Source: Flammula alnicola (lineage: Eukaryota > Basidiomycota > Agaricomycetes > Agaricales > Strophariaceae). Taken from it: a DNA stretch of 64,000 nucleotides. A model generated the notes under the pieces. It saw only the letters and a list, made by a program, of their open reading frames with translations, ran no database searches and had not been told where the DNA came from. How positions within the stretch are numbered: the stretch's first letter is position 1; every line of letters starts with the position of its first letter. This document shows, piece after piece, positions 13,101 to 24,387 of this stretch. Made by a program: the position numbers and the translations under genes. Location of the stretch: positions 310,001 to 374,000 of the forward strand of contig JADNRV010000023.1 of the NCBI GenBank assembly GCA_015499995.1, read 5' to 3'.

Positions 13101-16100
13101 GGGTGGGCCCAAGATTGTAGCGAGGAGAAAGTCTCGTCGAACACAAATATATACAATAAGAACTTGAATGATGTTTAAGCTCTTGAACAACAAAGCCAGC
13201 TGAGAAGAGAGACGACGGACCTTGTTACTTGCGCATAACGCAAGCATGCGCCTACTTTCATCGAAGGTGATGACGACATCTTTTCCCGTTTTTTCCTGTC
13301 GCACAACCTTCCGTGGGTGGTTAACCTTTACAGCATTGCCGATATTGGACAGACTGTCAAGAAAGAAGGATATTGTGTCTCGTCTGTCTTCAACGATCAA
13401 GAGAATCTTCTCGTTTGCAAGTAGCTGAGCGTGCCTGGAGAAAGTTGTGGAGGATATCGGAAGAAGAGGACATGTTAACTTACAATATATGGTGATCTGG
13501 TGGCAGACGAAAAGAGCAAGAAAATCTTTCATTGATCTGCGGTGTCGGGACAAACTTCGGATCCAATTGTACGTTGTGACGATGATCAGAGGTTAATTCC
13601 AAAGTGTGGATTGTGTATTCCAAGAGTGGTTGCGTTCGTGATTTTTCCTTGGCGGTAACACTGAAGTTTCGCCCTGCAGTGAATATTACATGAGTCAAAT
13701 GCACTGGAAGTAAAGAAATTTTCAAACCTGGAGCCGCAAAGTATCTTGATGCAGACTCTACTAATTTACCTAAGTATAGTACCCGCCTATTGCCGGGTAT
13801 AGTGATAAGTTTAAGAAGGTAAGAACATCACTGAAGTAACTGAACGTACTCTTCATTAGTAGCTGCACTTTCACTCTGCAACTCTTGGACGAGAGTTGAT
13901 CGCAGTTCGAGGTAGCGTTCTCTCCGCTGATTTTCGATGAGTTGATCAATTTGTCTACTGCACAGGTCCTCCTGGATGCGCCTTGCAGTAGTGACTTGCA
14001 GACCAAGATTCTTCGAAATAATGACTTCAAGATAACGAGAAGCCAGATGAAGCGTCTTCGAAATGACTTCTTCAGCAAGGAAACCACCATAAGGAGCAGT
14101 GTTGCTTAACGACGCCAGGAAGGATGGGTCTGGCAAATGAGCAAAGTGAGCATGGATCCGATGTGCGAGATTTCCAGATCCAGTCGGCTTTGAAGGCCAG
14201 ATATTTTTAAGAAAACCGAACATCGGGATCGGGATCGAGGACTCGTGTGGGAATATTTGGTTGAGATCACTATCAGAAAATACGTTCTCTGTCAATTTCT
14301 TGCGTTCATCGTCGCCAAGGTCTCCATGTTCCTCGAGACAGATTTGAACGGCCACGAGCTGTTTCTTGTACTTGCGATACTCATTCAAAACTATTTTGTT
14401 CAATGACAATCTTTGGAAGGCTTTGTCAAACTCTGTTTTGATTTGCGGATACAATGCCACAAGTCGAGAGAATGAATCTGAATCTAAGAGGGTGTCAGCG
14501 ATATTCTGGAAAGGGTATTACTTTCTGTTTACCATCGCTCGAGTCATCTGCTGCAGCTTCGCATTTGGCAGTCAAGGACTCAAATGCACAGTGGCTATAA
14601 AAAGGTCAACAGAGGGTCAACGATAATGGGGAATAACATACGGGTATAATTTCTTGACACGTGTTAGAAATTCAGTAAGAAGAATATTCTCCAAGTTTGC
14701 TGTAGAGCCTGCGAGCCTTTCCTGGAGCTCGGTGCGGTGTGCTTTCTTGGAGGCTGTGAGTTCTTTGTCGATCTCCGATTTACGATTCCCCCAACGCGTA
14801 CAAATAGCCGGAAATCGCTTATACAGGCCATCCTTGATCAAAATCTCCAAGGCATCGTCGGACAAGCTGCTTTCTAGAACTATGGTACCTGTCGCCCTGT
14901 GTGAAAGACAGGTGAGTAACGTAGAAATGAAGAAGAAAGGAGTCTCACAAGAGTTCTTGGAATCGAATCAAATTGAACGGTTGACGGTTGATTGAGCTCA
15001 AAGTGTCGGATGGCGGTACAAATTTGCTTGATAGGAAGCCTTGGGCAGTTTCACCTGCAAGAAGCAGTGGTGTGCGTGAACCCTCCGTACTAGTAGGGCT
15101 GGACTTCAGGAAATCACCGCGCAATGACAACTACAGAAAACTAAGTCTCCTTCTAAGGATGCATAGTTTATTCCAGGATGGCTTACATTAAATCCGGGGC
15201 GGATCGTAACATTTTCCTCCTGCTCCAGTGTTTTTGCAACTTCAAAAGAAAACAGACGATCAATCTGGTCATCTTCGACGTCTGCTGCTGGATCTTGTAG
15301 ATCATTACAATCGTCCCAAACGATTGACTTGGAAACTTCGTCAGATAATAAGCATAAGATTTGATCTGCAATCTTGTTGAGGTATCTAACGATGCAGCAG
15401 TTCTGAGCGGCATTAAATGCATGAAAAATGGGAGGAGGTACCTCATGAATGTGACGCGGTTGCGACGCACAGGCGAGGGGGCATTGTCATCCCATGTTTC
15501 TTTCTCCGGCCAATAAACAATGAATATTTCTGAGGCCGTGGAACCTTGCATGTGTTGAGGCCTGGCTATATAGAGGCCAGATTGAAGGCGTCCACGAGAA
15601 GAGGACTCCTCCATTGAGAGCAACATCCGAACTCTTGAAAGATGTTAGCCTCAAGCAACTCGAATGTAAATTATTACGTATCAAACTTACTTTTCCTCAT
15701 CCACAATTCCAATATGGGATAAAAATGGAACAATCGCATCTTTTGGCCCATACACCCCCACGGGCCGCACTGTGACTGAGTCTAAGGCCTTGAAGTCCAC
15801 CTTGGTGAGTGAGGCGTAAGCGTTTGGTGAAAGATCGTTGATGAATTTGCTCAAGGAATCTTGAGCGATGATTATTTTGTCCACTAAACTCAAAAAATTG
15901 GTATGTGTAGAAGGGAGGGGTTAGTGCCCGAGAAAACGTACCCAAGCCTCCACTCCCTTGCTCGGTGATCAATTCAAGTATACGGTAAAAGTTGGCGATC
16001 GAGCCCAACATGTCGTCGTTCGCCCCGTCGATATTTCCGGCTGCGCCATCAACACTCTATAAAGATTATAAGCAGAGTACCATAAAATGTGTCTCAGAGC

Positions 16101-16398
16101 GTACCGGCGCCATCTTATCATGCACCACTGATCGATCTTCAGGACGAGGGTCGGATACGACCTTATTTTGAAATGGTTTATCGGTTGATGACAAGACACA
16201 GAATGAAATAAAGCGCACCTCGTCTGGCAGTGGGACAACATTTCGTCCAGGCGAGTTAACAGGACTGAGGGGCAAGGCTATGTTCTCGGGTAAATCTAGT
16301 AACACGAATAAAAGACTTCAGAGTCTACGAAATGGACAAAGGATAATTCTTAACGAACCTTGACACTTGGGGTGGGTGCTTTCTGTGGATATCTGCAT
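7168..16398 (-). CDS. Giant GBP/VLIG-like GTPase with Cys/His-rich region and C-terminal VWA domain
   Basis: A very large, intron-rich gene whose joined exons encode well over 2,000 residues. The start is MQISTESTHPKC (ATG at 16398-16396). The N-terminal third (16.4-13.8 kb) is helical and unrecognised. At 13.7-12.1 kb is a beta-rich stretch that could be a propeller. A GTPase follows: G1 GEQSVGKS (11,902-11,925, plus one split base), G3 LDFEG (near 11,735), and a VKD motif near 11,360 in the place of the GBP-type (T/R)D motif. From 10.4 to about 8.6 kb the protein is rich in Cys and His (CGSCQLLCLLSRGHDAKAH, DHLCGEPCVQKGKVGC, GHEDHEHRC). The C-terminus is a VWA domain with an intact MIDAS: FVIDRSGSMG spliced across about 8090-7990, then NGGTDYSLAI and VVVFLSDGE. 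The stop is at 7170-7168 after an exon ending LFAGRP. Giant proteins of this kind occur in fungi, but I know no assigned function. Confidence 0.8.
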
Positions 16399-16686
16399 AA
16401 TATTCACGTTGAGCGGGGGGGACGAGATGAAAGCAAGATGAAACGCACTGAAACTCGTGAAAGACACGTCTTTTTAAAGGCAAAACCACGTGGACCTAGC
16501 TGCCTGTAGCCACAGCAGAGGAATCCCCGAAAGGTTAGAAAACTGTCAGCAATAGGCGCTCAGTGGACTTCGCACAACGCCAACGTGCACTTTTATTGCC
16601 TTTCTTGACGTGCTTCTGTGAAGGGAGTCGAGTCGCCGTTGGCCACGAAGTGCGGATAACCTTTGTAATCGATTTCAGACCCCCAG
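16399..16686. promoter_or_regulatory. Short divergent intergenic region between GTPase and RBR ligase
   Basis: The start codons of the two genes are 288 bp apart on opposite strands, so both core promoters must lie here, or in upstream exons if the RBR start is misplaced. I did not identify a TATA box or a named operator. Its interest is positional: a shared short promoter region is compatible with joint regulation. Confidence 0.5.
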
Positions 16687-18928
16687 GTGTCAGCTTTCTT
16701 CGCTGCAAGCACCATCGATATCATGCAGACTCGGCCACAAGACCTCAATAAGGTTTTGGAAGAAGTTCTGGAAGGAAAACAGCAAGTCATTTCGTATCCT
16801 GGAACAAGTCAGTATCAAGTTAGATCTGGATCAGAGGCGACAGGCATAGTATCTGCATGTGGCCTTGCAGCTTTGAACTGCGCCCGAACTATATTTCGAT
16901 TGCAAGAGGAATCAGAAGATCGCTTTGACGTGAAAGACCATGGTGACAGCAGCTTCCTGCGTGTTGTGCTCTCCCAAGAAACAGTCGAGGTGTGTACATA
17001 CTTGTCAACATTTCGACAACGACCGGACGGCACTGATGTCATGCCATCTCACAACTTTACCCTGGCACTGTCCAACAGGACATTGTCTCAATCTGTTCGT
17101 CATGGCCCAGCAGCGACCATCTGGAAGTCGAGGATCTCTTAGAAATCCCTGTATTCAAACACCATTTCAACCTCGTCAAGATTGATTATCGTCGGTCTGA
17201 TCATGCGGATTTCTTGGTTTTACTACAGTCAGCCTTTATCATTTCATGGGTTATATATAACCACTAACTTGTAACTTGAAAGGGACATGCTAGCCCTTGA
17301 AAGTGGCTCTAATATCCCGGTAGCTGCAATCATTACGCGAACTCCAGAAATTGTTGTTTGCCTTAAACTTTCCATCTCTTTCCATAACATATTCGTCATC
17401 TTCGATTCTCATCCCCGTCCATCTCACCCTTCGGGTTCTGGCTTTATTGTGAACTCATCCCTCGAAGGAACGGCGGCTTATCTCCATGGCCTTCTCGCAA
17501 TCGACCCCAAGATCCTGGCTGACCACACAATGCAATGGCAAGCCGAGCTTCTCAGTCAATTCTCAGGGCATATAATCGTTCCCAGCCTCCCTCCGTCATC
17601 GTTAGACAACTTTGACGATATTTTGATGGAAGCTAGCAAGACGATTTTGCAGCTGAAAGTGGACTTGGCAGATTCCAAACGGCGGGAATCATATCTTTCA
17701 ACCGAAAATCACGATCTAAAAGCGAAAGTTGCACACAATGAACCATACCAGGGATCTCGATCGGACTTCAAGGGAAAACAGAAGGCCACTCATGCCGAGC
17801 TACGGTCGACCTCTCATTTCATATCTTCGCTCTCAGACCGTGGACGTCATCGTACGGTGAACACTGCGACATCGGTGGCGCATTCTTTCCCTCGAAATCA
17901 TGCTTCACATAACCCTCCACAAAGCGATGATATGTCAAAACCAGGGATTTATTTGGCCATGCAGTTACAGAATCACTACGATGAAGAGGATCAGAGACTA
18001 ACTGTTGAACACGCGGCACTGGGTAAAAAAAAACAGGCTACTTTCCAGTGTGCGATATGCCTTGAGGAGCTGCAGATCGACCATATTGCCCAATTTGCTA
18101 GTTGCAAACATTCATTTTGTCGCGACTGCCTTCGGACACACGTCATCTCTACACTCAACCAGCGTCGATATCCAATACTCTGCCCAGCCTGCAGCGCGGG
18201 CAATGCACATGAACCTAGCAGTATGCAGTGTTTTCAGAAGACAGATTTCTGAATGTTACTGACACAATATTCCTTGAAGGTGTTGACGATTATATGTTTC
18301 AAGTCCTTGGCCTTACAGACTCTGATTTCGAGATACTGCAAGAGCTACAACTTGCAGCTCACTCCGTCGTGCTTCATTGCCGAAAGTGAAAACCTGAGCT
18401 GTTTTTCTGTTTGGCATATGTCTGACGTACTTTTCTTGTCTGACAGGTGTAAAGAAACTATGTTTGTCGATCGAAGCGAGTACCAAGCAAATAGCGTTAT
18501 CGTCTGCCCTTTACCTGCCTGTAGCCACGTCTGGTGTAAGAATTGCCAACAAGACGTAATCATCGGAGGACCTCAGCATTCCTGCGACGGCTCGTCTGAA
18601 CTGGAACATCTCATGAAAAATAGAGGATGGCGACATTGTCCAGGTAAGCGTTTGAGATTTTCTCCTGGGCGAAATCGCTCTCGGCTGACCTACCTTGTTT
18701 TGCGAAGGCTGTCAAACTCCGATTCAGAAGGTTTCGGGATGTAACCATATGCAGTGCCTATCTCCCGGCTGCAACACGCAAGTTTTTTTTCTCTGTACGA
18801 TGGGCATTTGTTCTGACAATGCTTTTAGACATTTTTGCTACGTATGTGGCCAGATGATAACGCAATCAGTCTCCCGAAGCGAGATAAGCTCTGCCACCAG
18901 CGCTCATTTTCGGAGATGCCAAATGTAA
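16687..18928 (+). CDS. RBR-type E3 ubiquitin ligase with an unusual N-terminal domain
   Basis: The C-terminal half is a RING1-IBR-RING2 ubiquitin ligase. RING1 begins CAICLEELQIDH and continues CKHSFCRDCLRTHV then CPAC. The IBR contains CPLPACSHVWCKNCQ. RING2 reads HCPGCQTPIQKVSGCNHMQC then CNTHFCYVCG, where the Cys of GCNHM is the thioester-forming position in RBR enzymes. The N-terminal half (16.7-17.55 kb) is a separate domain with SGSEATGIVSACGLAALN and IFVIFDSHPRPSHPSG. A conserved-looking Cys followed much later by an Asp-x-His pair is the arrangement of several papain-fold cysteine proteases. At 17.62-17.75 kb there is a predicted coiled coil (ASKTILQLKVDLADSKRRES). At least five introns occur. 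The start is uncertain: MSAFF at 16687 or MQTRPQDLN at 16723, or an upstream exon. The stop is at 18926-18928. Confidence 0.82.
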
Positions 18929-19238
18929 AATTTGAAGATGTTGCGGGTCCTTGATCACGGTTGGGGCAGAATTGACGTTCTTCAGATAAGGCGGCAATCT
19001 CGTTAAATAGATCCGTACTCTATACTTGTACTTCGTAGCCAATTCCTAGCGTTTCTTTGCATCTGTAGTGGCCGGCGATGTGGTGGTGATCTGAGTATGA
19101 TATGCATCCGGCTGACGAAGCACGATCATAATGTGCTGCGGAGGATTGAAGTCTGTGAACAGCCAACCTAACATGTCAAGCGCTGCTTTTCGGCGCTGAC
19201 TCTCTCGTCCCCCAACGCTCACTTTATCTCGTTTACAC
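18929..19238. other. Intergenic between RBR ligase and PB1/ZZ gene
   Basis: Holds the RBR 3' end and the promoter of the PB1/ZZ gene. An antisense reading frame here overlaps the first PB1 exon and is not supported. Confidence 0.5.
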
Positions 19239-22200
19239 ATGTACAGTCCGCCTGACAGGCCCCTCATTGTCAAGTGCACATTCGATAAATGGCATAAACG
19301 AATCACATTCAGCTCGGCGCGCAATTGCTCATACAATCTACTCCGGCGAAAAGTATGTATGCTTTTAGCTTGACCTAGAGAGCTCACTTTAACCCAGATG
19401 TAGGTGGAACAATGTTTCTCACTTTCCGCAGCATCTTATGCTATTGCGTATAAAGACGACGATGGAGAAATCTCCCATATCGCAACGGACGATGATCTCG
19501 TAGAAGCAATCCAATATTTCCAAGCAGGAGACGATGCTCCAATATCGTCGGCGGCATCCATACTATCTGGCCGGAGCTTTGGTGCACGCAAAATTACCCT
19601 CCGCGTCAACATCACTGTCGATTACGACGGACCCAGCCTATCCGATACCTCTTCCCTGGCCAGTCTGGAAGAATTCAAGGGACGAAATGGCAGCCAACAA
19701 TCGTTCTCTTTCGGCACCCCCACTGTTGACTTGGACGACGATTCCGTTACGGTTAGCTCAAGGGATCCCGGAACGTCGTCAGCGCGGAATGGGAGGACTT
19801 TAGGCGACTCTCTCACGTCCATTGCGAAACAGAGGAACTTTACAAGTTTGAGTAATAGGAACGGATCGAGGGGCATAGGGGAACACTCGAGCAACAGTCC
19901 GACACGGCAGGCCTCGCCCACGTTGGACTACGTCTCACGCGAGGGCCCCGCAACCTCGATCGATGACAATGAGCTAGCCGCCGCTGCAGAGCGCTTCCCA
20001 GCCGATCCATCTGCCGTATTCGAACGTCTTAAATTGTCGGAAACATTGCGAGATGATTCCTCGAGCGTGGATTTCGATTCATTGGCAGCGAGCGAGCGGG
20101 GTGCAGCTTGGCTCCGAGACCAAAACGAAAGAACGATTCGGTCAATGCTGGGCGCATTGCCAGAACCATCAGATTCCGACGGGATTTCTCTTTCTTTGAA
20201 TTCGCAAGATGACTCTTTGGGCGGCGATCTCGCTCTCGAAAGGGACCCACGGGGCAAGTACTACTATACTTATACTTCGGGGTCCTCTTCGCAATTCCAG
20301 GGTTCAGGGGACGAAGAAGGGCAAGGTGGAAACGTGGAAGGCGATGCATATAATAATCTGCATGACTCCATGCATGGTCCGCGTCCTACTTCCATGCAGC
20401 TCAATTGGCTGGCTGCTCAGCAAATCAAAACAACAGAACACCGACGGTTAAACGTCGATCTTCAATCCATATCTATCCCAGAGGAAACATCGAATGATCT
20501 ATCCTATGCTATCGACAAAGATTTTTTCCCATTCCTGCCAGTACCTGGACCAGCCTCTGAAATCCTGACAGACTGTTCAAATTGTGGTCTCCTATTGGAT
20601 GCCATCAGATATGTCTGCTCAACTTGTGGAGAAAAGTCTCCTGTTCAAAGCTCTGCCTCGGAGAAGGGAAAAGAGAAGGATTCATCGCCCGTTAGCACCT
20701 ACGTGTACCCTCCCGCCGCTCACAAACTATTCTCCAGTCCCAACTCCAGCTCGTCGCAGACATATGTTGCAAGCTCAGATTCTTACTACGACACTCAAAG
20801 GTATAAGCCATTGCCCTCAATACCTTCCGCTCCATCTTTACCATCCCTACACTCTATTTTTGGCGGCTCCAGAACACACCTGAACATGCCAAATTCACCT
20901 TCATCTCAAACATCTCACGGTTATGACTTTGCTCAGCTTGCCTGGAGTCCGTTGGCATCAACCATGCGATCGAGGCCGGATTAGCCGCCCCTGGCTCGTC
21001 TCCGAGCGTTAGCAATATATCTCCTTCTCACGATGACCGAGAGAGAGCGTTACAGTGGAGACGTGCTGCTCCGAAGAAAGGTCAACTGCGCCATGCATAT
21101 CAGGAGAAGGTGTGGGGTCATCTAGGATGGGAAGACGTCGGTATGTCTTATCATCCTGTTATGGGAATGTTGCCGTTGACGTTCCGCCCATTTCAGTGTT
21201 GGACGAAGCACAAATCTCGCAATGCTCAACTTGTTCTGCTGTGACCGAACGCAAGCGTTATAAGTGTGCATCTTGCTCGAAGATGCATCTCTGCCGGGCA
21301 TGTTACAGGTTCGTACTGTCTCTATCTGAGTATAGCGCACAACGTGAACTAGTATCTAAAGCCAAGTCCACGAATTGCATCCTTCGCACGCCTTCCTAAT
21401 CGTTCCCGACAAGCCTGTGGAAGTATACAATGATTCTGACTATATTCCACCTATATTGCCCGACCCTCATGAAGAACTCTGTAAGTATCCTAGTGCAATG
21501 GCTCTGATCGTTGTTAATAATATTCTTCTAGCTCTCAAGCATCCTGGGGTGAAATGCGCCCAGTAGGTTATCTGTACTTGACATTTGTCCTATTTCTTAC
21601 GTATTCCGAACTTATAGCTGCCTCCTTGATATCGTGGGAGCACGATTTCACTGTGCAATTTGTGATTCTGTGGACATCTGTTCCAATTGCGAATCTGCTG
21701 GGCTCCCAGGAAATCTCGACTCCGCAGATGGTGGACACAATTCGTCCCATATCCTCATTAAGGTCTGTCAAGTAATTTTATAAGTTGCAATAAGGCTTAT
21801 GATTCTTTCTGAAGATCCCATATCCCTTGGAAACCACAGAGGTTAGTTTTAGTTTGGGTTTACTTCATTCGTCTTCATTCATGTCTAAAATTCTTTTTCG
21901 TAGCTGCAAAACGCGAGCCGCCGTGCATTGCATCTCTGGACCGGAAGAGACGCAGCTAGCGTTGGTTTCTCTGCCCCAAGATCGAAGGCAGAATCCGAGA
22001 TCTCTTATGCCCGTACCATGGTGGGCTCTGGATCAAATCGAGATGGTCTTTCTCATTCTCCAGATGATCATCGTCTTTTCTGCAATGGCTGTGGTCATGT
22101 AAGTTTTTAAAACTTTTACTCGCAATGTTTGTGTGCTTGTGTTTAAACTTTGATTCATACAGTTAATTATTGGCACCCGGTATCAATGTGCACATTGTCC

Positions 22201-22914
22201 ATCACAACCGTCCGCATATAGTTTGGTACGACCTTATCACAGCTAAGAGATGACATGACGCTAACCCTCTTGACAGTGTTCCAACTGCGAAGTGCGGTCA
22301 TATCTTGTTCATGACCCAATGCACATTTTCTTCAAGCTACCAAGGCCAGTCCATCGAGCCTTAGAGTCTCCTTTCCCTATGCTACCGCCCCTGTAGGTTT
22401 TGAGTTATCCACTATGACCATATCTCAACATGACTTGCAGATATAAGTTTCCAGCTGGGCCAGCACCAAATGCTCCGAAAACCAATGATCCTAGAGGTCT
22501 GTTATCAGCTGCAGTGGCTCGTAGACGTGCCACCATCCTCTGACATGTTTCTTCTTCATAGCTTATCTTGGCTCATTGATACATTCGTCAGCCATTTGCG
22601 ATCGATGCATGACCCGCATTGAAGGCGAATGGTTTCGATGCGCTTATTGCGCTCGCGATTTGTGCGACTCTTGCGAAGAAGTGGACACTCACGACGATAA
22701 TCATGTTTTCTTAGTCTTCAAGTCTATCGTGAGTTGCTCGTCATATTCTTCTATGCATTATTTAACAAACTATGTAGGTTGATATGCAACTGTTTAAGTG
22801 AGTAACACCCGTTCACTTGACGACTAAGCTGACTGATTTGGCCGCAGAAACTTCGCCAATTTAGAGAACCCCTTGGGAAGTCCACCTGTCATTTCATATC
22901 CAGTTTATCGTTGA
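19239..22914 (+). CDS. PB1 and multi-ZZ zinc-finger protein, NBR1/p62-like adaptor
   Basis: I place the start at the ATG at 19239, in an exon reading MYSPPDRPLIVKCTFDKWHK and ending LLRRK. This splices to VEQCFSLSAASYAIAYKDDD. Together they form a full PB1 domain: an early basic cluster with Lys, and an acidic OPCA-like stretch YKDDDGEISHIATDDDL. A long Ser-rich disordered region follows (19.6-21.1 kb). It contains an incomplete Cys pair set (DCSNCGLL...CSTCG). Four ZZ zinc fingers come next: CSTCSAVTERKRYKCASC, CAHCLLDIVGARFHCAIC, CNGCG...GTRYQCAHC, and CDRCMTRIEGEWFRCAYC. Each is followed by Cys pairs and an H-x-FL/I-type strand such as SHAFLIV or NHVFLVF. ZZ plus PB1 is the layout of p62 and NBR1 selective-autophagy receptors. 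I see no four-tryptophan (FW) domain. About ten introns; the stop is at 22912-22914. Confidence 0.84.
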
Positions 22915-22999
22915 ATTATCTGTGTATCCATATTATATATTCATGTACCTTTAAGTGAAACTTGTGTATTGCAGGCCTGCCTGGGCACATGGTCATTGA

Positions 23000-23602
23000 C
23001 TAGCCCTTCTTAAATCCTATAAACTAATATAAATCGCATCTTCACCCAAAAAGTTACAGGACTCACCTAGTCGACGACGCTCATAGAATAGATCTGTTCT
23101 ACTTGCACCGAGGTTCACGATCTTGGGACAGCCGTCGCGGTCTTTTTCTAGCCTGGTGCATTCGGCACAGTAATAGGCATCGGAGATACCTTGCAGATGC
23201 AAGTCAATGCCTTTTATTCCAAGAGCTTGACTAGGACTCACCAGGTGCGCCGCATATAATACAACGACCGCCATATGTGCCAAAATTGCATTCATCGCAG
23301 ATCCGAACCAAAGTTTCTGGCCTGACGTACGAGTCGCATACAGGGCTAAAAGACGGAGTTAGCAGTGACAGTAATCGGCCATGAAGAGGAAGGCATGCCA
23401 TTTGCCATCACATTTCTCGCACAGACGGCCGATTGCTGTGAATGCGCGCGAATGAGTCTTGCTGCACGGATATAACACTTTCTCCACACACCAATACCAG
23501 GTTGCCTGCGACACATGATCAAATCTATGCGGAAATTGTCAGGTCAGTGGGGAAATGCATCGAAACTAGACTGGATGCGTTACCGGGATGGTGCTTAGAC
23601 AT
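23000..23602 (-). CDS. RDS3: PHF5A/Rds3 spliceosomal SF3b subunit
   Basis: A small zinc-knuckle protein of the U2 snRNP SF3b complex, which helps bind the intron branch site. Joined exons read [16 protein letters not shown], then [36 protein letters not shown], and [20 protein letters not shown]. The ending is [12 protein letters not shown]; the last intron lies between the Leu and Gly codons and the stop is TAG at 23002-23000. The many CxxC pairs match the three-zinc trefoil fold of this family, which is about 110 residues long and almost invariant. The gene faces the PB1/ZZ gene, with 85 bp between stops. One copy of the 76-bp repeat lies 100 bp upstream of its ATG. Confidence 0.94.
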
Positions 23603-23701
23603 GGTAAAGGAAGGAGACAAAAATCGGAGATGGGGGTAAAGGTAGAGTTGCAGATTGGTTGTAGACGAGCTTCAGTCCAAGTCAAGTTGGCGTTTCTTAG
23701 T

Positions 23702-23777
23702 AATCTGCTTACGTCATGATAAGCTCGGACCGCAGTGGCGCAATGACCCCATTGACCCGTGTCCCGGAACATGACTC
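23702..23777 (+). repeat. 76-bp direct repeat, copy 1
   Basis: Identical over 76 bp to 26658-26733, in the same orientation. The sequence begins AATCTGCTTACGTCATGATA. It can fold as nested stems: GTCATG with CATGAC outside, and CAATG-ACCC-CATTG at the tip. It contains GTGGCGCAATG, which resembles the A-box region of tRNA-Arg-type genes, but I see no B box. It lies 100 bp upstream of the PHF5A start codon, so probably in or near that promoter. Confidence 0.85.
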
Positions 23778-23952
23778 AAGCAAATGTGCATATTTAGAAT
23801 CATCATGAAGCGATAGCGTTAATGTCGAACATTAGCTTCAAATAATCAATATTGACTTCAAGGTCAATTGTAGCATGCTGACGAAAACGTCGACGCAAGA
23901 TATGTAAGTAGAGCGCATATGCGTTGCAAATTCAAGTAGAACTGACATACAT

Positions 23953-24387
23953 TTGTACATCTGTCTCTGGAATTCAGAGCACGAATGCATCAACGATGAC
24001 GCCATGGTCGTTTCGCACGTTGACGGCATTTCATCATTCATGCTAGCAGCATCTGCAGAGGAATTACGCGTAGGGGTGGCCGACACATATTTGATATGGA
24101 AGGAATTCAGTCAGGCGGTGCCACACTACATCCTCACGATGAAAGACGCGCATTGGGACCCAGTCCGCATTAAGATGGTCACGGATTTTCTCTCTAACCT
24201 ATTAAACCACAAGCTCAGGCTATCCCCCAACCCCCTCGACAAAACCGTAGGGCCGGTCAGGACCGGCAATGCCCACTCCCCTTTCATTAAAGTAAACGCT
24301 GATCAGCATTCATATCATATAGAGGAGTATATCAGATGGCAAAGCTGTCAAAAAATATTTCCAAATTTACAACTCAATGACATCTGA
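23953..24387 (+). CDS. Hypothetical reading frame in the repeat island
   Basis: A 144-codon open frame starting at 23953. It has a mixed, protein-like composition (WNSEHECINDDAMVVSHVDG, LIWKEFSQAVPHYILTMKD, DFLSNLLNHKLRL). I recognise no domain. It has no signal peptide or membrane segment. Its location inside a repeat island suggests it may be a remnant of a mobile-element protein, but no catalytic motif supports that. It could also be a chance frame. Confidence 0.3.
   Translation: MYICLWNSEHECINDDAMVVSHVDGISSFMLAASAEELRVGVADTYLIWKEFSQAVPHYILTMKDAHWDPVRIKMVTDFLSNLLNHKLRLSPNPLDKTVGPVRTGNAHSPFIKVNADQHSYHIEEYIRWQSCQKIFPNLQLNDI

Noticed and set aside
19046..19387. 113-codon open frame on the minus strand
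   Set aside because: It overlaps the first PB1 exon (19239-19343, +), which has clear conservation, and has no family resemblance of its own.
23702..23777. 76-bp repeat as a genuine tRNA gene
   Set aside because: It has an A-box-like stretch but no B box and no cloverleaf with an anticodon stem; kept only as a repeat or possible SINE head.
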